DNA of 64,000 nt from Cryptomeria japonica (Eukaryota; Streptophyta; Pinopsida; Cupressales; Cupressaceae). Both the position numbers and the translations under genes were made by a program. Below are positions 11,534 to 23,400 of the stretch, piece by piece. Where the stretch lies: positions 912,642,648 through 912,706,647 of the forward strand of contig NC_081414.1 of assembly GCF_030272615.1 (NCBI RefSeq), given 5' to 3'. Under the pieces are notes generated by a model, which saw nothing but the letters and a program-made list of their open reading frames with translations, was not told the origin of the DNA and did no database searches. How positions within the stretch are numbered: position 1 is the first letter of the stretch; each line of letters opens with the position of its first letter.

Positions 11534-11770
11534 CTACACAAAAGCTTAAAGTTAGGGTTTGAGCATAATACCTTAAGGTATGGGATTTAAGTCTTTTCAA
11601 GGAATTAACTAAATATTAATTTGAAAATAATGTGATAAATCCTAGAATTATGAATTTTCAAATTAATATTAATTGAGAATTGAAATCAGATTGTACTTAG
11701 ACTTTCAAAAGATTGCTATGGAAAATCAAACTAAATCTTGAATAAACTTTCAAAATCTGATTATACATAC
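11534..11770 (-). other. Leader intron of element A
   Basis: GAAGAG|GTATG donor at 11770 and TTTGTGTAG|G acceptor ending at 11534, just before the start codon. Equivalent GTATGG...TGTAG pairs occur in D (27549-27743), E (32219-32046) and H (60252-60439). Confidence 0.5.
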
Positions 11771-12714
11771 CTCTTCCTTGATTTTTAGCTATCAACCTTT
11801 GAAAAATGAATAAAGGAAAATGAGAATTTGCTGGACAAAGATGTTTGATCTGAATTTTAGACTCCTCCTTTGGATGAATTAACCTCCAATCAGCCTTCAA
11901 GCCTCCTTCAAAATCTGGAAATTCGCCTTCAATCAGCTTCTCAATCAGAAATTCGCCTTCAACTAGTCTTCAAATATCTTCCAAAATCTGGAAATTATCT
12001 TTCAATCTGCTCAATTTCGCCTTCTTAATCAGAAATTCGCTTTCAATTAACCTTCAAGATCTGGAAATTTGCCTTCAGTTAGTAAGAAATTCGCCTTATA
12101 GGTCCGCTCTTCAAGTTCGCATGAGAGAAAGTGAATGAATGATTTAAAATTTCAGAAGAACACCTTCCCTTTATAGGGCGCTCACCCTATTTTGCCTCTA
12201 GGCCGACTTTGTAAAGGCTTAAATAAAATAAAATAAAACTCCTCTATAAGCATGGCCGACTTGTTTGTAAAGGGAAAATAATGAATTTTGAGCGCTCAAG
12301 TGTGATTTTTTAATTTTTTTAAAATTAATTTCAAAGCTAAGGTGGATACTTCATTTATTTCAAGGCTTAGAAAAATTAATTGATCCATTTATAAGTGCCT
12401 CAATTTATGCGAATTTGTCTTAGTCTCCCAAATGTGTTTAATTGGCAAATTTAATGAAAAAATATAGGCTAGCTTAGCGAATGCTAAAGCTTGATCAAGG
12501 TTTGATGAATTTTCATTCTCCTTAGGCACTAGAATGTTCATAGTTTAGGTCTCTCCAAGGAGGCTTGTTTGAACTTTTTATCTAGGTTTTGTTCACTTCA
12601 TTAATCAAAATCCTTACAACCTAGATTTGCCATCACTTCATGCTCTTATCATCATAATTTTGCAATTTGCTTTTGACTTAGTCTAAACAAGGTGAATAAT
12701 AGGTATCCTCAAGG

Positions 12715-15700
12715 ATTTTGCCCTGGACCCTTTGGAAAGGTCAGGAGCGATTTTCTTGATTAGGCCTTAAATACCCCATTTTTCTCTCCAAAATCCTCCG
12801 GAAGGTGAACATACGCTTGTTTTGGCTTAACAAAACCTAGGATTTCAACCTTTTAGCCTTTCACATGGGTAAATTAGGTGAGAATGGGAATTTCGCTCTG
12901 GACCCTTTGGAAGGGTCAGGAGCGAAATTCACCCTTTAGGTCACAACTCACCTTTGTTTGATCAACAACCTTCTCTAAGGCAATCTCCAGGGTACATTCT
13001 CAACTTGGCAGTATTGGTTTGATCCTCACAAGGCCAAAAAGGTCAAATTTGCTCAAAACCTAGCCAGGGACAGGACCCATCCAAAATTTTGCTCTAGACC
13101 CTTTGGAAGGGTCAGGAGCGAAATTCCAATTTTAGCTCAAAATATGCATCTTTAATGGTCAAGAGTCTATCCCAGCAAATCCAAATAGTATTTCTCACCC
13201 TTGTTTAGGCCTGACTTCACTCAAATCTTGAGAAAAAAGGTGGTTTTAGGGTTTTTCGCTTTGGACCCTTTGGAAGGGTCAGGAGCGAATTTCTTGTTTG
13301 TAGCTCACTTCTCCATCATTTCAACTTCAAATCACTTCACAAGGCAAGGAAACACTTCTCTTCTCTCATCCAACTCTAGTTTGACTTAATTTTGCAAGGA
13401 GAAAAAGGTGATTGAAGAATTTTCGCCCTGGACCCTTTGGAAGGGTCAGGAGCGAATTTCTTCCTCTTGGCCCAAAATCATCACTTTGGAGACAACAATC
13501 AACTCAAAGGCATCTTTCACCTTGGTCTAGGCATGGCTTGGCACAAATTTGAAAGGAATAGGTAGATTTTAGGATTTTCACTCTGGACCCTTTGGAAGGG
13601 TCAGGAGCGAAAATCTTGTTTTAGGGTTATTTCCTCATCCTTTCAACCTCAAATCACCTCACAGACTTAGGACACCTCGCCTCACTCCTCTCTAGGCCAT
13701 AAAAATCAAAATTTTAACTTGTCTTGCAAAGAAACTAGGTGGACTTGGGATTTTCGCTCTGGACCCTTTGGAAGGATCAGGGACGAAAATCTTGACTTGA
13801 GCTTACTCCTTCATCCTTTGTCCTCAATCAACTTCAACAGGGCAAGAACACCTCCCCTCACACTCATCCAAACCATAAAGAGTCAAAGTTGACTTGATTT
13901 TGTAAGGAAAACAAGGTGATTTTAAGATTTTCGCTCTGGACCCTTTGGAAGGGTCAGGAGCGAAAATCTTGTTTTGGTTCAATTCCTTTAGTTTCAATGA
14001 TTTCTAGAAACTTGAAGTCACTCTTAGGGACATCTCCTTCTTGATTTTACCTTAGCCCACACTTGATCTAGCACAAAGTTGATAGCAAAGAGAGGTTTTG
14101 AGAAAATTCGCTCTGGACCCTTTGGAAGGGTCAGGAGCAAAAATCTTATCTTTGATCAAAAATCATCATTCTCTCAACTTGAAACTTCATTGCAAGGTAG
14201 AATCTCATCTTTCTTCGCCCTAGGAACAAGGTTTTAAGCCTAAGAAAGGTCAAAAAGTAGGCTTGTAAGGAATTTCGCTCTGGACCCTTTGGAAGGGTCA
14301 GGAGCGAAATTTCCTTTCTTGGCTAAAATCCTTCATTTTCATAGCTACCAAACACTCTCAAAGGCAAGGTCATGTTCATTCTCCTTCTCATCATGCCTTG
14401 GACATCAAATTTTCGCCAAATAAAGGAGGAAATGCATCCTAGGGAGATTTTCACTCTAGACCCTTTGGAAGGGTCAGGAGCGAAAATCAAGATTTGGGCT
14501 AAATTCTTCATTTCTCCAATTCAAAACAACCTCAAGAGGCAAAGGCATGCTACCTCACTTCCATCCACACCATAAGAAACCAAGGATTTGACCTCCTCCA
14601 ATGAAAAATAAGTGTTTTTAGGAATTTTGCTCTGGACCCTTTGGAAGGGTTAGGAGCGAAATTCATCTTTTGGTCCAAAATCCTTCTAATTTCAATGCTT
14701 CCAAACATTTCCAAAGGCTACAAGATGTCCATCCTTCCTTTCAAAATACCCTACAAATCAAAATTTAGTCAAACTAGGGAGGAAATGAGCTTTAAGAGGA
14801 TTTTCGCTCTGGACCCTTTGGAAGGGTCAGGAGCGAAAATCTCATTCTAGGCTTGATCACTCACTTTTCCAACTTCAAACCACATCACGAAGCAAACTTA
14901 GATCATTTTCCACCTAAGGACAAGGTTTCAAGCTCAAACAAGGTAGCAAATGACGTTTATGATGAATTTCGCTCTGGACCCTTTGGAAGGGTCAGGAGCG
15001 AAATTCTCCTTTAGGCCAAAATCTTGCTCTTCAAAATCAACCAATTCCATCTCAAGGCAAGAACATACCAATTCATCCTCAAACATGTCCTAGAAACCAA
15101 CACTTAGCCAAAATTGGGAAGGAAATGTGGGCTACAAAGATTTTCGCACTGGACCCTTTGGAAGGGTCAGGAGCGAAAAATCAAGATTTGAACTTGACTC
15201 TTGACCTTTTCAACTCCAATTCTCTTTGGGAGGAAAACACAGATCCTTCCTCATGCATCTCCATCAAGATCCTAACTTTAGCCAAGGGAAAAATGTGTGT
15301 TTTCAAGAATTTCGCTCTGGACCCTTTGGAAGGGTCAGGAACGAAATTCATCTTCTTGACTAAAATCCTTCATTTTTCAATCTTGACAAGGCTAGAACAT
15401 TCAAAAATACCTTTAAACATGCCTTAGGAACTAGAAATTTGGCCCTGATAAGTGAGAATTTGAGGTCTTCAAGGATTTTCGCTCTGGACCCTTTGGAAGG
15501 GTCAGGAGCGAAATCCCTATTCTTGGCTAGTTTCTCACCTTGGTTCATCTCATTTTCCTCCAAATTTGATCAAATCAACTTCCTCGTTTCACAAGCAAGA
15601 CAATTCCTCATCCAACTTGGTCTAAGAAAGGTCCAACTAGGTTTTCAGGGCCAAAGGAAGTCAAGAAAGGAAGATTTCGCTCTGGACCCTTTGGAAGGGT

Positions 15701-15720
15701 CAGGAGCGAAAATCTCCTCC
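12715..15720 (-). repeat. Dyad array of element A (18 units)
   Basis: Eighteen copies of an inverted repeat of about 31 bp. The plus strand reads CGCTCTGGACCCTT, then GG, then AAGGGTCAGGAGCG. The GGACCC anchor begins at 12725, 12900, 13096, 13263, 13430, 13585, 13761, 13938, 14115, 14282, 14458, 14634, 14811, 14976, 15151, 15319, 15486 and 15684. Steps are 165-168 or 175-177 bp, with single steps of 155, 196 and 198. The sequence between units is a degenerate relative of itself but far less conserved than the dyad. Confidence 0.92.
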
Positions 15721-16255
15721 CAGGCTGGCTTTCATCATTTCAAAGTCTAAAAACTCTTCTTCAAGGCAAAGAATGTATCAACTTTCCCAATTACGCCTCA
15801 AAAGTCAACAACCTTGATCATAACCTTTCAAAACTCCTTCAATCATCATCAAGTGCATTTGTTCATCAGTTTCTAAAATTGCCACTTCCATCTCTCTCTG
15901 ACCACCAACTTTGCTCAATCGACTCGGACCTGGAGGAAATCAGGACTTTGACAAGAAAGCTATTAATCCAGACCTATCCTGACCTGAGACCTATCCACCC
16001 TTTCGATCCACCTATCCATCTTCATTTCTTCTGAAAGGAAAAGATTCACTAAGGCAAACCTAGGGTTCCAAGCCGACAACTAAGGACTTCCCAAGACCAG
16101 GCTGCACTCAACTTGAAAGAGACCCTAAGACGAGCTCTCAGAGAGAAACCCTAATCTACCCAGCCCAGGCGACCACTCACTTCACTCCAAAACCCAGCAA
16201 GCAGAGAGAAAACCTAACCAAGGAAAGCAAAAACCCTAAGAAAAAGAGGGGGTCC
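15721..16255 (-). other. Element A leader between array and insertion of B
   Basis: Non-coding sequence of A. It contains the AAACCCTAA-like words and GAGGGGGTCC stretch that other family members have within about 100-400 bp of the 5' terminus. I see no gene. Confidence 0.6.
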
Positions 16256-17105
16256 TGTTGACGTGTCTGAAGTCGCATTGCTGCAAACTCCATACGGCCA
16301 ACGCAGAATAGAATAGCCGACTGATTATCCTACTCTCTCTTGAGATAAGGAAGTCTCTAATGCTGTTTTCTAAGTTTGATCAAAGGAGACAACCTCAAGG
16401 TTTCTTTTGTCAGGTCTTGACTGCGGGATCTCTCAGTGGCTTGATGTGTTTTTGCTGGAAACACAAGGGGGACTTACGTTTAACTGGCAATTTTATAGAT
16501 AAGTTCCCCGGAACTTTTACGATCTTTCTATCGGATGATATTGGTTAATTTGATGTTGTTTTGGTAGGACCGCAGATTTTTTGAATAAAAAGGGGAAAAA
16601 GAAGGGAAGGATAGAGAGGGAGAGAGAGACATGAACTGTAAATTCTAACTAAGACAGCAAATTCAGTCAAGCAGACAGACACCTCTAGGAAACTAGATTA
16701 AACATCATCAGCCATTTAGACACAATGTTTGCATAAATCCAGTGCAATCTTCAAAGGAGAAACTAGATTTTCATATTATCAAGTACGATATTAGAACTTC
16801 TACATTCATAGCATGTATTTGATAACGAACTGAGCATGAAAGGGTCCAGATTAACCATGCAGAAAGAAAAGCAATCAGTTGTTCTCTAATGGTATGGACT
16901 GTAAAGATTCTATCAGATGCTTGATAAAAAAAAACTGCTATGTAAAATAAATAGACATAACTGAAAGCTTTCTAAATTAAGTGAAGAAGGAGACCATGCA
17001 CTCACAAGGAAACTTGAAAATAGTCTTAATTCATTGTATTAATTCCTGCAAATTTCTTCAGAGCTTTCGCAACAATCCAAGAACTTCTTACAAAAAAGAG
17101 GGAAA

Positions 17106-17120
17106 ACCAGTCCCTTAAAT
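17106..17120 (-). promoter_or_regulatory. Possible downstream TATA box of element B
   Basis: CCTATTTAAGG on the minus strand lies about 245 bp past the end of the ORF, in the position of the second TATA box of other family members. It is a weak match, and no telo-box palindrome was found next to it. Confidence 0.3.
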
Positions 17121-17362
17121 AGGCTTCAAAAAGGATGAATGGCCTAGATTTAATCTAAATAAGTGGCCCAGATTCATCCATAAAGCATTGCTACCCATAC
17201 CCATAAATGGGAGGCAAATATCAACAACTACCCCAAAATGGGCAATAACTACCCAAAAAGAGATAATTACAACAATTTGGAACAATCCAAAAAGGTGCAT
17301 AAAAAAGTTTTACATTTGTTGACCAAAAGTCAACTGTCACCTTTTTGGGCAAAAGTATATTT

Positions 17363-20300
17363 TTAAGATTTGGAGGGAAAAAAGCACTTTTGAGAAACTA
17401 CTTTCTCTATTTCAGTCTCACACTCTTTCTCTAGAAACTGATCCTCGCCATGCAGGTATTCTTGCCATAAATCATGACCTGCTGCTCGTTCCTCGCGAAA
17501 GTATTCCTAGAATTTGATACACAACTGGAAGAGCAGACTGAATGGAGGCATGGGAGGGTGGCGAATTTTGTACTGCCTGCCCTCGAGATACTGGTCCACA
17601 TGCTTTAAACCGTCCTTCCAGCTGGAACGATTACGCTCAAAACATAATATGTCCGAATGGAACTGACCAGCAAAACTCAAGTCCCTAGCGGAATAGGAAA
17701 CCTTATCAGTCCCCAACCTTTCTTCCCAGTCCGGCCGGATTACACTGTCGGACAGGTCATTTATCCATCCTGAAACCATTGATCGGAGGATGGTCTTACC
17801 TAGTTCTTGCATGTTCCCCAGAATCACCTCACATGCGTCACTTTCTTTGTCAATAATTTCCTTGGCGTCGTTCTTCATGGTGATGGTCCAGTACCACTCT
17901 TTGAGAACACTGATGCTATGAGGATCTAGGATGGTAGACAATGTGGGAATTTGCGCATGTGTCCAAAAAAGAGCTCTCATGAGGGGAAGGGTAGAGGCTG
18001 CCACTTTGTGCATGTGAAGGGATTCCTTCTTTACCTCTAACAACTTGACTAGAGTGAGCTCTCGATGAAGGGCCATTTCTTTCACCTCCTTAAGGATCTA
18101 TTCTCCCCTTTTCTTGATGTCTTGCATCCACTCCTTGACGGCCTTTGCGGTATCCCGAATTCCTTCAAATTCAGTCGTGGTCCTTTGTGCCAATGCCGTC
18201 GGGGGAATATGGGATTCGGAGGGATTGTGCAATGGCCTTAGGAGCTGATTGATGTATCCCTCGGCTTGCTCAACACGGGCCCGATACATATCCTTTTCCG
18301 CTATAATCTCTTCGAGCTGCCTGAGTATGTTCTGCACTGAATCCTTAAATTCTTCTTTTTCTTGCTCTTTGGTAGCTCGTCCGATGGGGACAGTTGTGAT
18401 GCTATAATCTGCCAGTGTTATCTGATCTGCTGGCTTGTCTACGGGCGGGGTGGCAATATGAAGAGTGCGGTTCCTTTGCTCGTCCTTGGTCACTCTAGAA
18501 TATGCCCTTGGTTTCTTCTTCCCTTTGGCTTTTGCTTGATCCATACGCGAGAAGATATCCTCTAGATCGATGGGTGCTTTGGTGGTGGCCCTGCGCTGAG
18601 CTCTGGCAATCAGCCACTCTTGAGGCACTGTCTGGGTTGATGATAGGGTCAAGTCAGCATTCTGTTCTCCTACGTTCTCAACCGACTGACCACAAATTCG
18701 CAGCTGCCCTGCCACCGGAGGAGTGAAAGAGGTGTGAAGCTCTTTGCTTGCAGCTGAATTCTCCCCTATTTCGCTGAACAATTGCCCGACATCTTCATGT
18801 GAAGGTTGCTCTTCAGTCCTCTCGAGCTCATGAGTTTCATCTATCCTTTGTTCTCCCTCGACGGTGGAGTCGTCTTTGGCTGTATTGAGGAGCAGCAACT
18901 CGTGATGGCTTTGTTGGGTAGGTTCATGCACTTTGACCCCATGGGTGGATGGGATTTCTCCTTCTTCTATTTGGTTACCCAGTTCGGTCAACTAGAGGGC
19001 TCTTAGCTCAGTGTCCAGTACATCAGGCGCAGGAGGATCATTGGCCTCAAATGCATCGATGTCGCTCTGGGAGGGTGGAGCAGGTATGCAATCCAATTCT
19101 ATGGCATCGTCGAACAAGCTGGGATTTTTTGAAGATGAAGTGACCTCTGGCCTCTTTATAGGAATCTTTTCCCTTCTTGTTCTTTTGGACGTCTGAGTCA
19201 CTCTGCAAGCCTTAGCCTTCTTTCTTTTCTCTGGTTTCTCAGTCCTTTCCCGGGGTGCACTAGATGTTCCTTCGTCTTCTGAAGACTGAGAATCAAGACT
19301 GCCCATCAAATGGTAAGTGAACTGGACTCCCTCATGGACTAGCCTCTCGATCTACTGATGTAACCACTGATCTATGTACCTTGCTGGGGCTACCATAACT
19401 GCCTCGAAATCTGTGATTGGGTCCTGGGACCAATCAACGCCTGGCAAGAGATGTCTTACTGCTTCAAATTCTTGGACCTGGAGGCAATTTCCTGAGTTTG
19501 TGAGCTAATCTGGGACCCGACGGTATTCAAAGAGTCGCATCTGCTGCACACTCAACCTAGAATATTCCCGTCGCCTGGCCTCGTAGTCATCAGAGCAATT
19601 CTTCCAATAGTCTTCAACTGACTCCTTTGATCTGTATCTTCGACCATAGGCCCTTTTTGCCAGATTATCATGATCAAAGGGTTTTCTTGGGAAATGGTCC
19701 TGTAGGCCATAAGAGGCCAACTCTGCAAGGGACTCTTCTGCTAGGGAAGGGGTCTTCAAATGGACATCATGGCTGCCTATGATCATAGGAAATGCGAATC
19801 CAGCCTGCTTGCTTTCTCAAAGTAAGATGCCGGTGGGGCGTGACTGCCTTTCCACCTCCATAAGGATTACTTTGTCGGTTGGATACCGTGGAAGTTGAAG
19901 GGGAGCGCCATCGAAGCCAGCTATTCGGATGTAGGAAAACCTTGGGAACTGAATGAACCAAGCTCCATACCTCTGCACTAAAGTAGTAGCTTGCTCCGAG
20001 AGCCTTATGTGCAACCCTCCCTGCATTAGCCTGACTAGGCACATCGTGAAGGTGTCATTGACGCGCTCATACTGACCAATCGCATAAGCCGGGCTGTTCT
20101 TTTCCCTCTGAGCTATATCCTTGTAGTGCAGCTGTGGGTAACAATCATAGACTTTCACCTAACCGGGCCCATTCCCGATTTCACCTTTCATTATCAATCC
20201 TGGCAGTGGCTGGTTCTTGGCGAACATATAGACCAAATAGGAGGTCATGGTGAAGTACTTCTTCGTTCCGAGCTCAATCAGCTGAGCGTGGATGTTATCG

Positions 20301-21016
20301 CTTATGATCTGGGCCCAGTCAAACTTAGACTTTCCGGCAAAGACCTGCTCTATAAAATAAAACATCCATTCCTCAAAGTAGCTGGACTTAGGAAGTCCCA
20401 TGACTCGGCTGAGTAAGGTGACCATATCCCCATGTTCATTATGAAAATCACTCCTGGGGGTCTTTTTCACAATCCTGGTGCTCGAAGGCCTTTTCTCCTT
20501 GAACCATTCTTCGTTAATTAGTGCTTTGCATTGGGCCGGATTCATATCGTATGCCCCTTGTGCTTCATCTATGGTTGTAGCTGTGGAATTATTTGGAAAG
20601 GGGATGTCAAATGCATCACCAATAGCCTCAGGGGAGAAGTCGGCGATAGTCATATTTTCCAGAAGCACTAGTCCGGACTTCGGTTCATAATGCCGAGCGG
20701 CCTCCACTACTAATTCATAGTTCTGTATTGCTGGAGGAAAACCTGCTGCTTCGGCGATGCCACTTTCCACCATCTGCCTAGGCCTGCCATATGCGTTGGG
20801 TGAGAAGACCCGATTCCTGAAGTCCTGAATATCAATATGGCCAAGGTCGGTATCACCAATGTTGTCCCAGACGCTCTGAACTTTCGACTCCCTCAATCCT
20901 CCCCTCTAATATTGATACTTCATCTTTTCAACCTTACGTGGGATGTCTGATTTGGATGCTCGTGAGGTTTCGGCTGCTGCGGGAGTTTTTGATGATTCCA
21001 CCGCCGATTTAGGCAT
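17363..21016 (-). pseudogene. TGTTG-family ORF of element B with eight in-frame stops
   Basis: One reading frame runs from ATG 21016-21014 (MPKSAVESSKTPAAAETSR) to TAA 17365-17363, 1,217 codons without a frameshift. It is broken by TAG at 20906-20908, 20159-20161, 19505-19507, 19352-19354, 18992-18994, 18098-18100 and 17507-17509 and by TGA at 19817-19819. Homology to F and H is clear: GFPPAIQ, SYFEEWMFYFIE, NDTFTM, YGAWFIQFPRFSYIR and RTLHIATPPVDK. A basic nuclear-signal-like cluster (KRKKAKACRVTQTSKRTRRE) and a coiled coil follow. At the TAG of 20159 and of 19352, F has CAG. All eight stops are single C-to-T changes away from CAG or CGA. It is probably a pseudogene, although UAG readthrough is not excluded. 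Confidence 0.85.
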
Positions 21017-21196
21017 TTATCCTGCACAGTCGGATGCGGATTACGAGGTGATACAAGAAAGGTAATGCGGGTTAGATAAGAAAATGCCTAGCATGCCGAG
21101 ATTAATTTTAAAATTTAGTTTGGACATGGAGCAATATTTCTAGCTAACAGCTTGATCAATTTTAACCACAGCATATTCACGAAGATTCCTGACTAC

Positions 21197-21205
21197 GCAT
21201 TTATA
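21197..21205 (-). promoter_or_regulatory. Possible upstream TATA box of element B ORF
   Basis: TATAAATGC on the minus strand about 185 bp before the start codon. Other members have a TATA box between the repeat field and the ORF. Confidence 0.3.
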
Positions 21206-21589
21206 CTTATCACTTCTGGATTTTGGATTAATTCCCAACAGAGACAGCATGAAAATTTTCTAAGTTTGAAAAGAGATGCAATTTCTGGCGAAGCCTTAAG
21301 AGTGGATTTCTACATTTCGAGTGCCTTGAACAATGTTTATGAGCGAAAGAGATGCAAATTTCAAGAATTCAAGCAGTGCGATCAAATTTTACACATTCGC
21401 CCATTCGATTTAAGCATTTTTCAAATGATCATACGCAACAAAGCGTACTTACCTGACAGGAGCGGATGGCGAGAGATTACCCAACCTTGTCGCGTGAAAT
21501 GAACGGACAATCCTGCAAAGTTTGAATTCCAACGGTTATCTCTTTGTTTTAAATTTTCGCGGTTGCTGGACAAAGAGAATTTATCATTT

Positions 21590-23400
21590 TAAATGGTTTC
21601 CTTCTTACCCTGGGTAATTGGCAATCTGAGTTTAAATGATCAGGAGGGGTTAATGCAACACTTTACCTTCCTATTTTCGGACCTTGGATGGTTTTCAAAT
21701 TTTAAACTGCATTTTCCTCCTTGCAAGTCTTGCAAATTTCGCATCTTCTACTTCGCGTTTTGCACACCTCTGGCGAATTTCGGAGCTTGGAGTCAAAAAA
21801 AAAAACTCGGTCCTAACACTTCCTCTTTGCAAACTCGGAGGATTCAACACCCTGGCGAAAACTTCGACCTGACATCTCTTTTGTTGCAATTTAGAAAGTT
21901 TGCGATTTTCACCTGCTGGGGTTTTGGGCGCTTGAAGGTTTTCGGAGCACTAGCACCGCTTGCAAGCAAAACTTTCGGACTTGGAAAACGATCCTACAAA
22001 TTTCGGAGCTGGGAGGCTCTTGCTACCTCGGAGATGTTTTCGAACTTCAGATGGCCTCACCCAAAACTTCGGATTCGGACGCTATACCCGCAACTTATTG
22101 TTAGATGCTTGTCGATATCCAAAGGAAGAGGTTTTGGCGGTTTTAAAAAAAACTTCGGAGGACCTGGAGAGTTTGCCAATAGAACTTCGGAGCTGGAATG
22201 AGTTCACAAGCTACGCGAACCCTTTTTTACTATACCATCCTTCGCGATTTTCGCGACTTCAAGAATTACGACGCCTCTATTCGTTAAAAAACTTCGGAGC
22301 TAGAGGCGTTCTCACGATTTTTCGGACCAAACATGCCCCTTTCAAATATTTCGTGTTTTCTTCATTTGCTTTCTAGGGTCCGAATTTGAGGGTTTAGAGT
22401 TTTTCAGAGCTGGGAGGGCACTTTGGTGAATTTCGCGATGACTTCGGGGCTCAAATGGAGAACCACGCATTCCAAGCGCTATGTTGCCTTGGGCGTTCGA
22501 AGTGTATTTTGCAAATAAACTTCGGAGCACTCAACCCTTGTATTCGTCGCGATTTCGGAGCTAAGGAACGATTTCGCCTATTTCGGAGCTGCTGGGCGCG
22601 TTTTGCAAAGTCGAGGTTCTTCGGAATTTCAGAGCAAAGGTCCGAATTTGAGGCTTTCTAGCGAACTGAAGTTTTCGGACTTTTACGCCCTTCTCGCAAC
22701 TTATAACACTTCTTTCTAATTCTCACACCCAGGTCCGAAAATGATGACTTTATGATTTCAAGCGTTTTTTTCCGGACCTAAAAGCATTTTCGCGATTTTG
22801 ATATTATCTCACATTTCGGAGCTAGGGTCCGAAAATGGGCTCCAAGCGCTTTTTCGGAGCTTTTATGCCTTTGGAGACATTTCACGTTTTATCTCTATTT
22901 TGGTCCAAAGGGTCCGAAAATGATATCGCTTTAAGGGTTTTTGGAGTTTAAAGAGTCCTTGGAAACATTTCGCCTTTTATCTCTATTTTTAAAACTCACT
23001 CCAAGGTCCGAAAATGATGTCGCTTTAAGGGTTTTCGGATTTTGACATGTTTGGCGAGCTCTAAAAGAAACCTCGGACCTAGGGGACGATCTTGCAAACT
23101 CGATACACTATCCCATTTACCCCCAGGGTCCGAAAATGGACACTCAAGGTGAATTTCGGACCTAAACATGCTTCTCACAAACTCCAGTTTCGCCCCAAGA
23201 TCCAAATTTGAGCGTTTTAAATGATTTTCAGACCTAGAGCTACCTTTGCAACGTTTAAAAGCACCTCTGCATTATTTTCGGACCAAGTAGGAAACATCAG
23301 ACTTCGAAATTCTCGCCCCAGGGTCCAAAATTAGGCCCCCTTAGGCAACTTTGAAAACTTGTACCAAACGTCGGACCTCCTACTAGCCTTTTGCCAAATT
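21590..23400 (-). repeat. Repeat field of element B
   Basis: Reiterated short words: TTCGGAGCT, TTCGGACC and GGTCCGAAAATG. GGTCCGAA-type anchors fall near 22378, 22639, 22732, 22826, 22911, 23005 and 23127, several about 94 bp apart. This occupies the place of the dyad arrays of A, D, E and H but with an unrelated core. The open frames across it carry repeats and no domain. Confidence 0.7.

Noticed and set aside
12715-15720. CRISPR-like array (palindromic repeats at regular spacing)
   Set aside because: Spacers are ~135-145 bp and related to each other, units vary, the context is a plant retroelement, and there are no cas genes. It is a degenerate tandem array with a conserved dyad.
14372-15750. 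Open frames with repeated FALDPLEGSGAK peptides
   Set aside because: These are translations of the dyad units in several frames. They have no start context or domain, and the element sense strand is the opposite one.
21593-22376. 202- and 138-codon open frames in element B
   Set aside because: They run across the TTCGGAGC repeat field, antisense to the element, with no recognisable domain.
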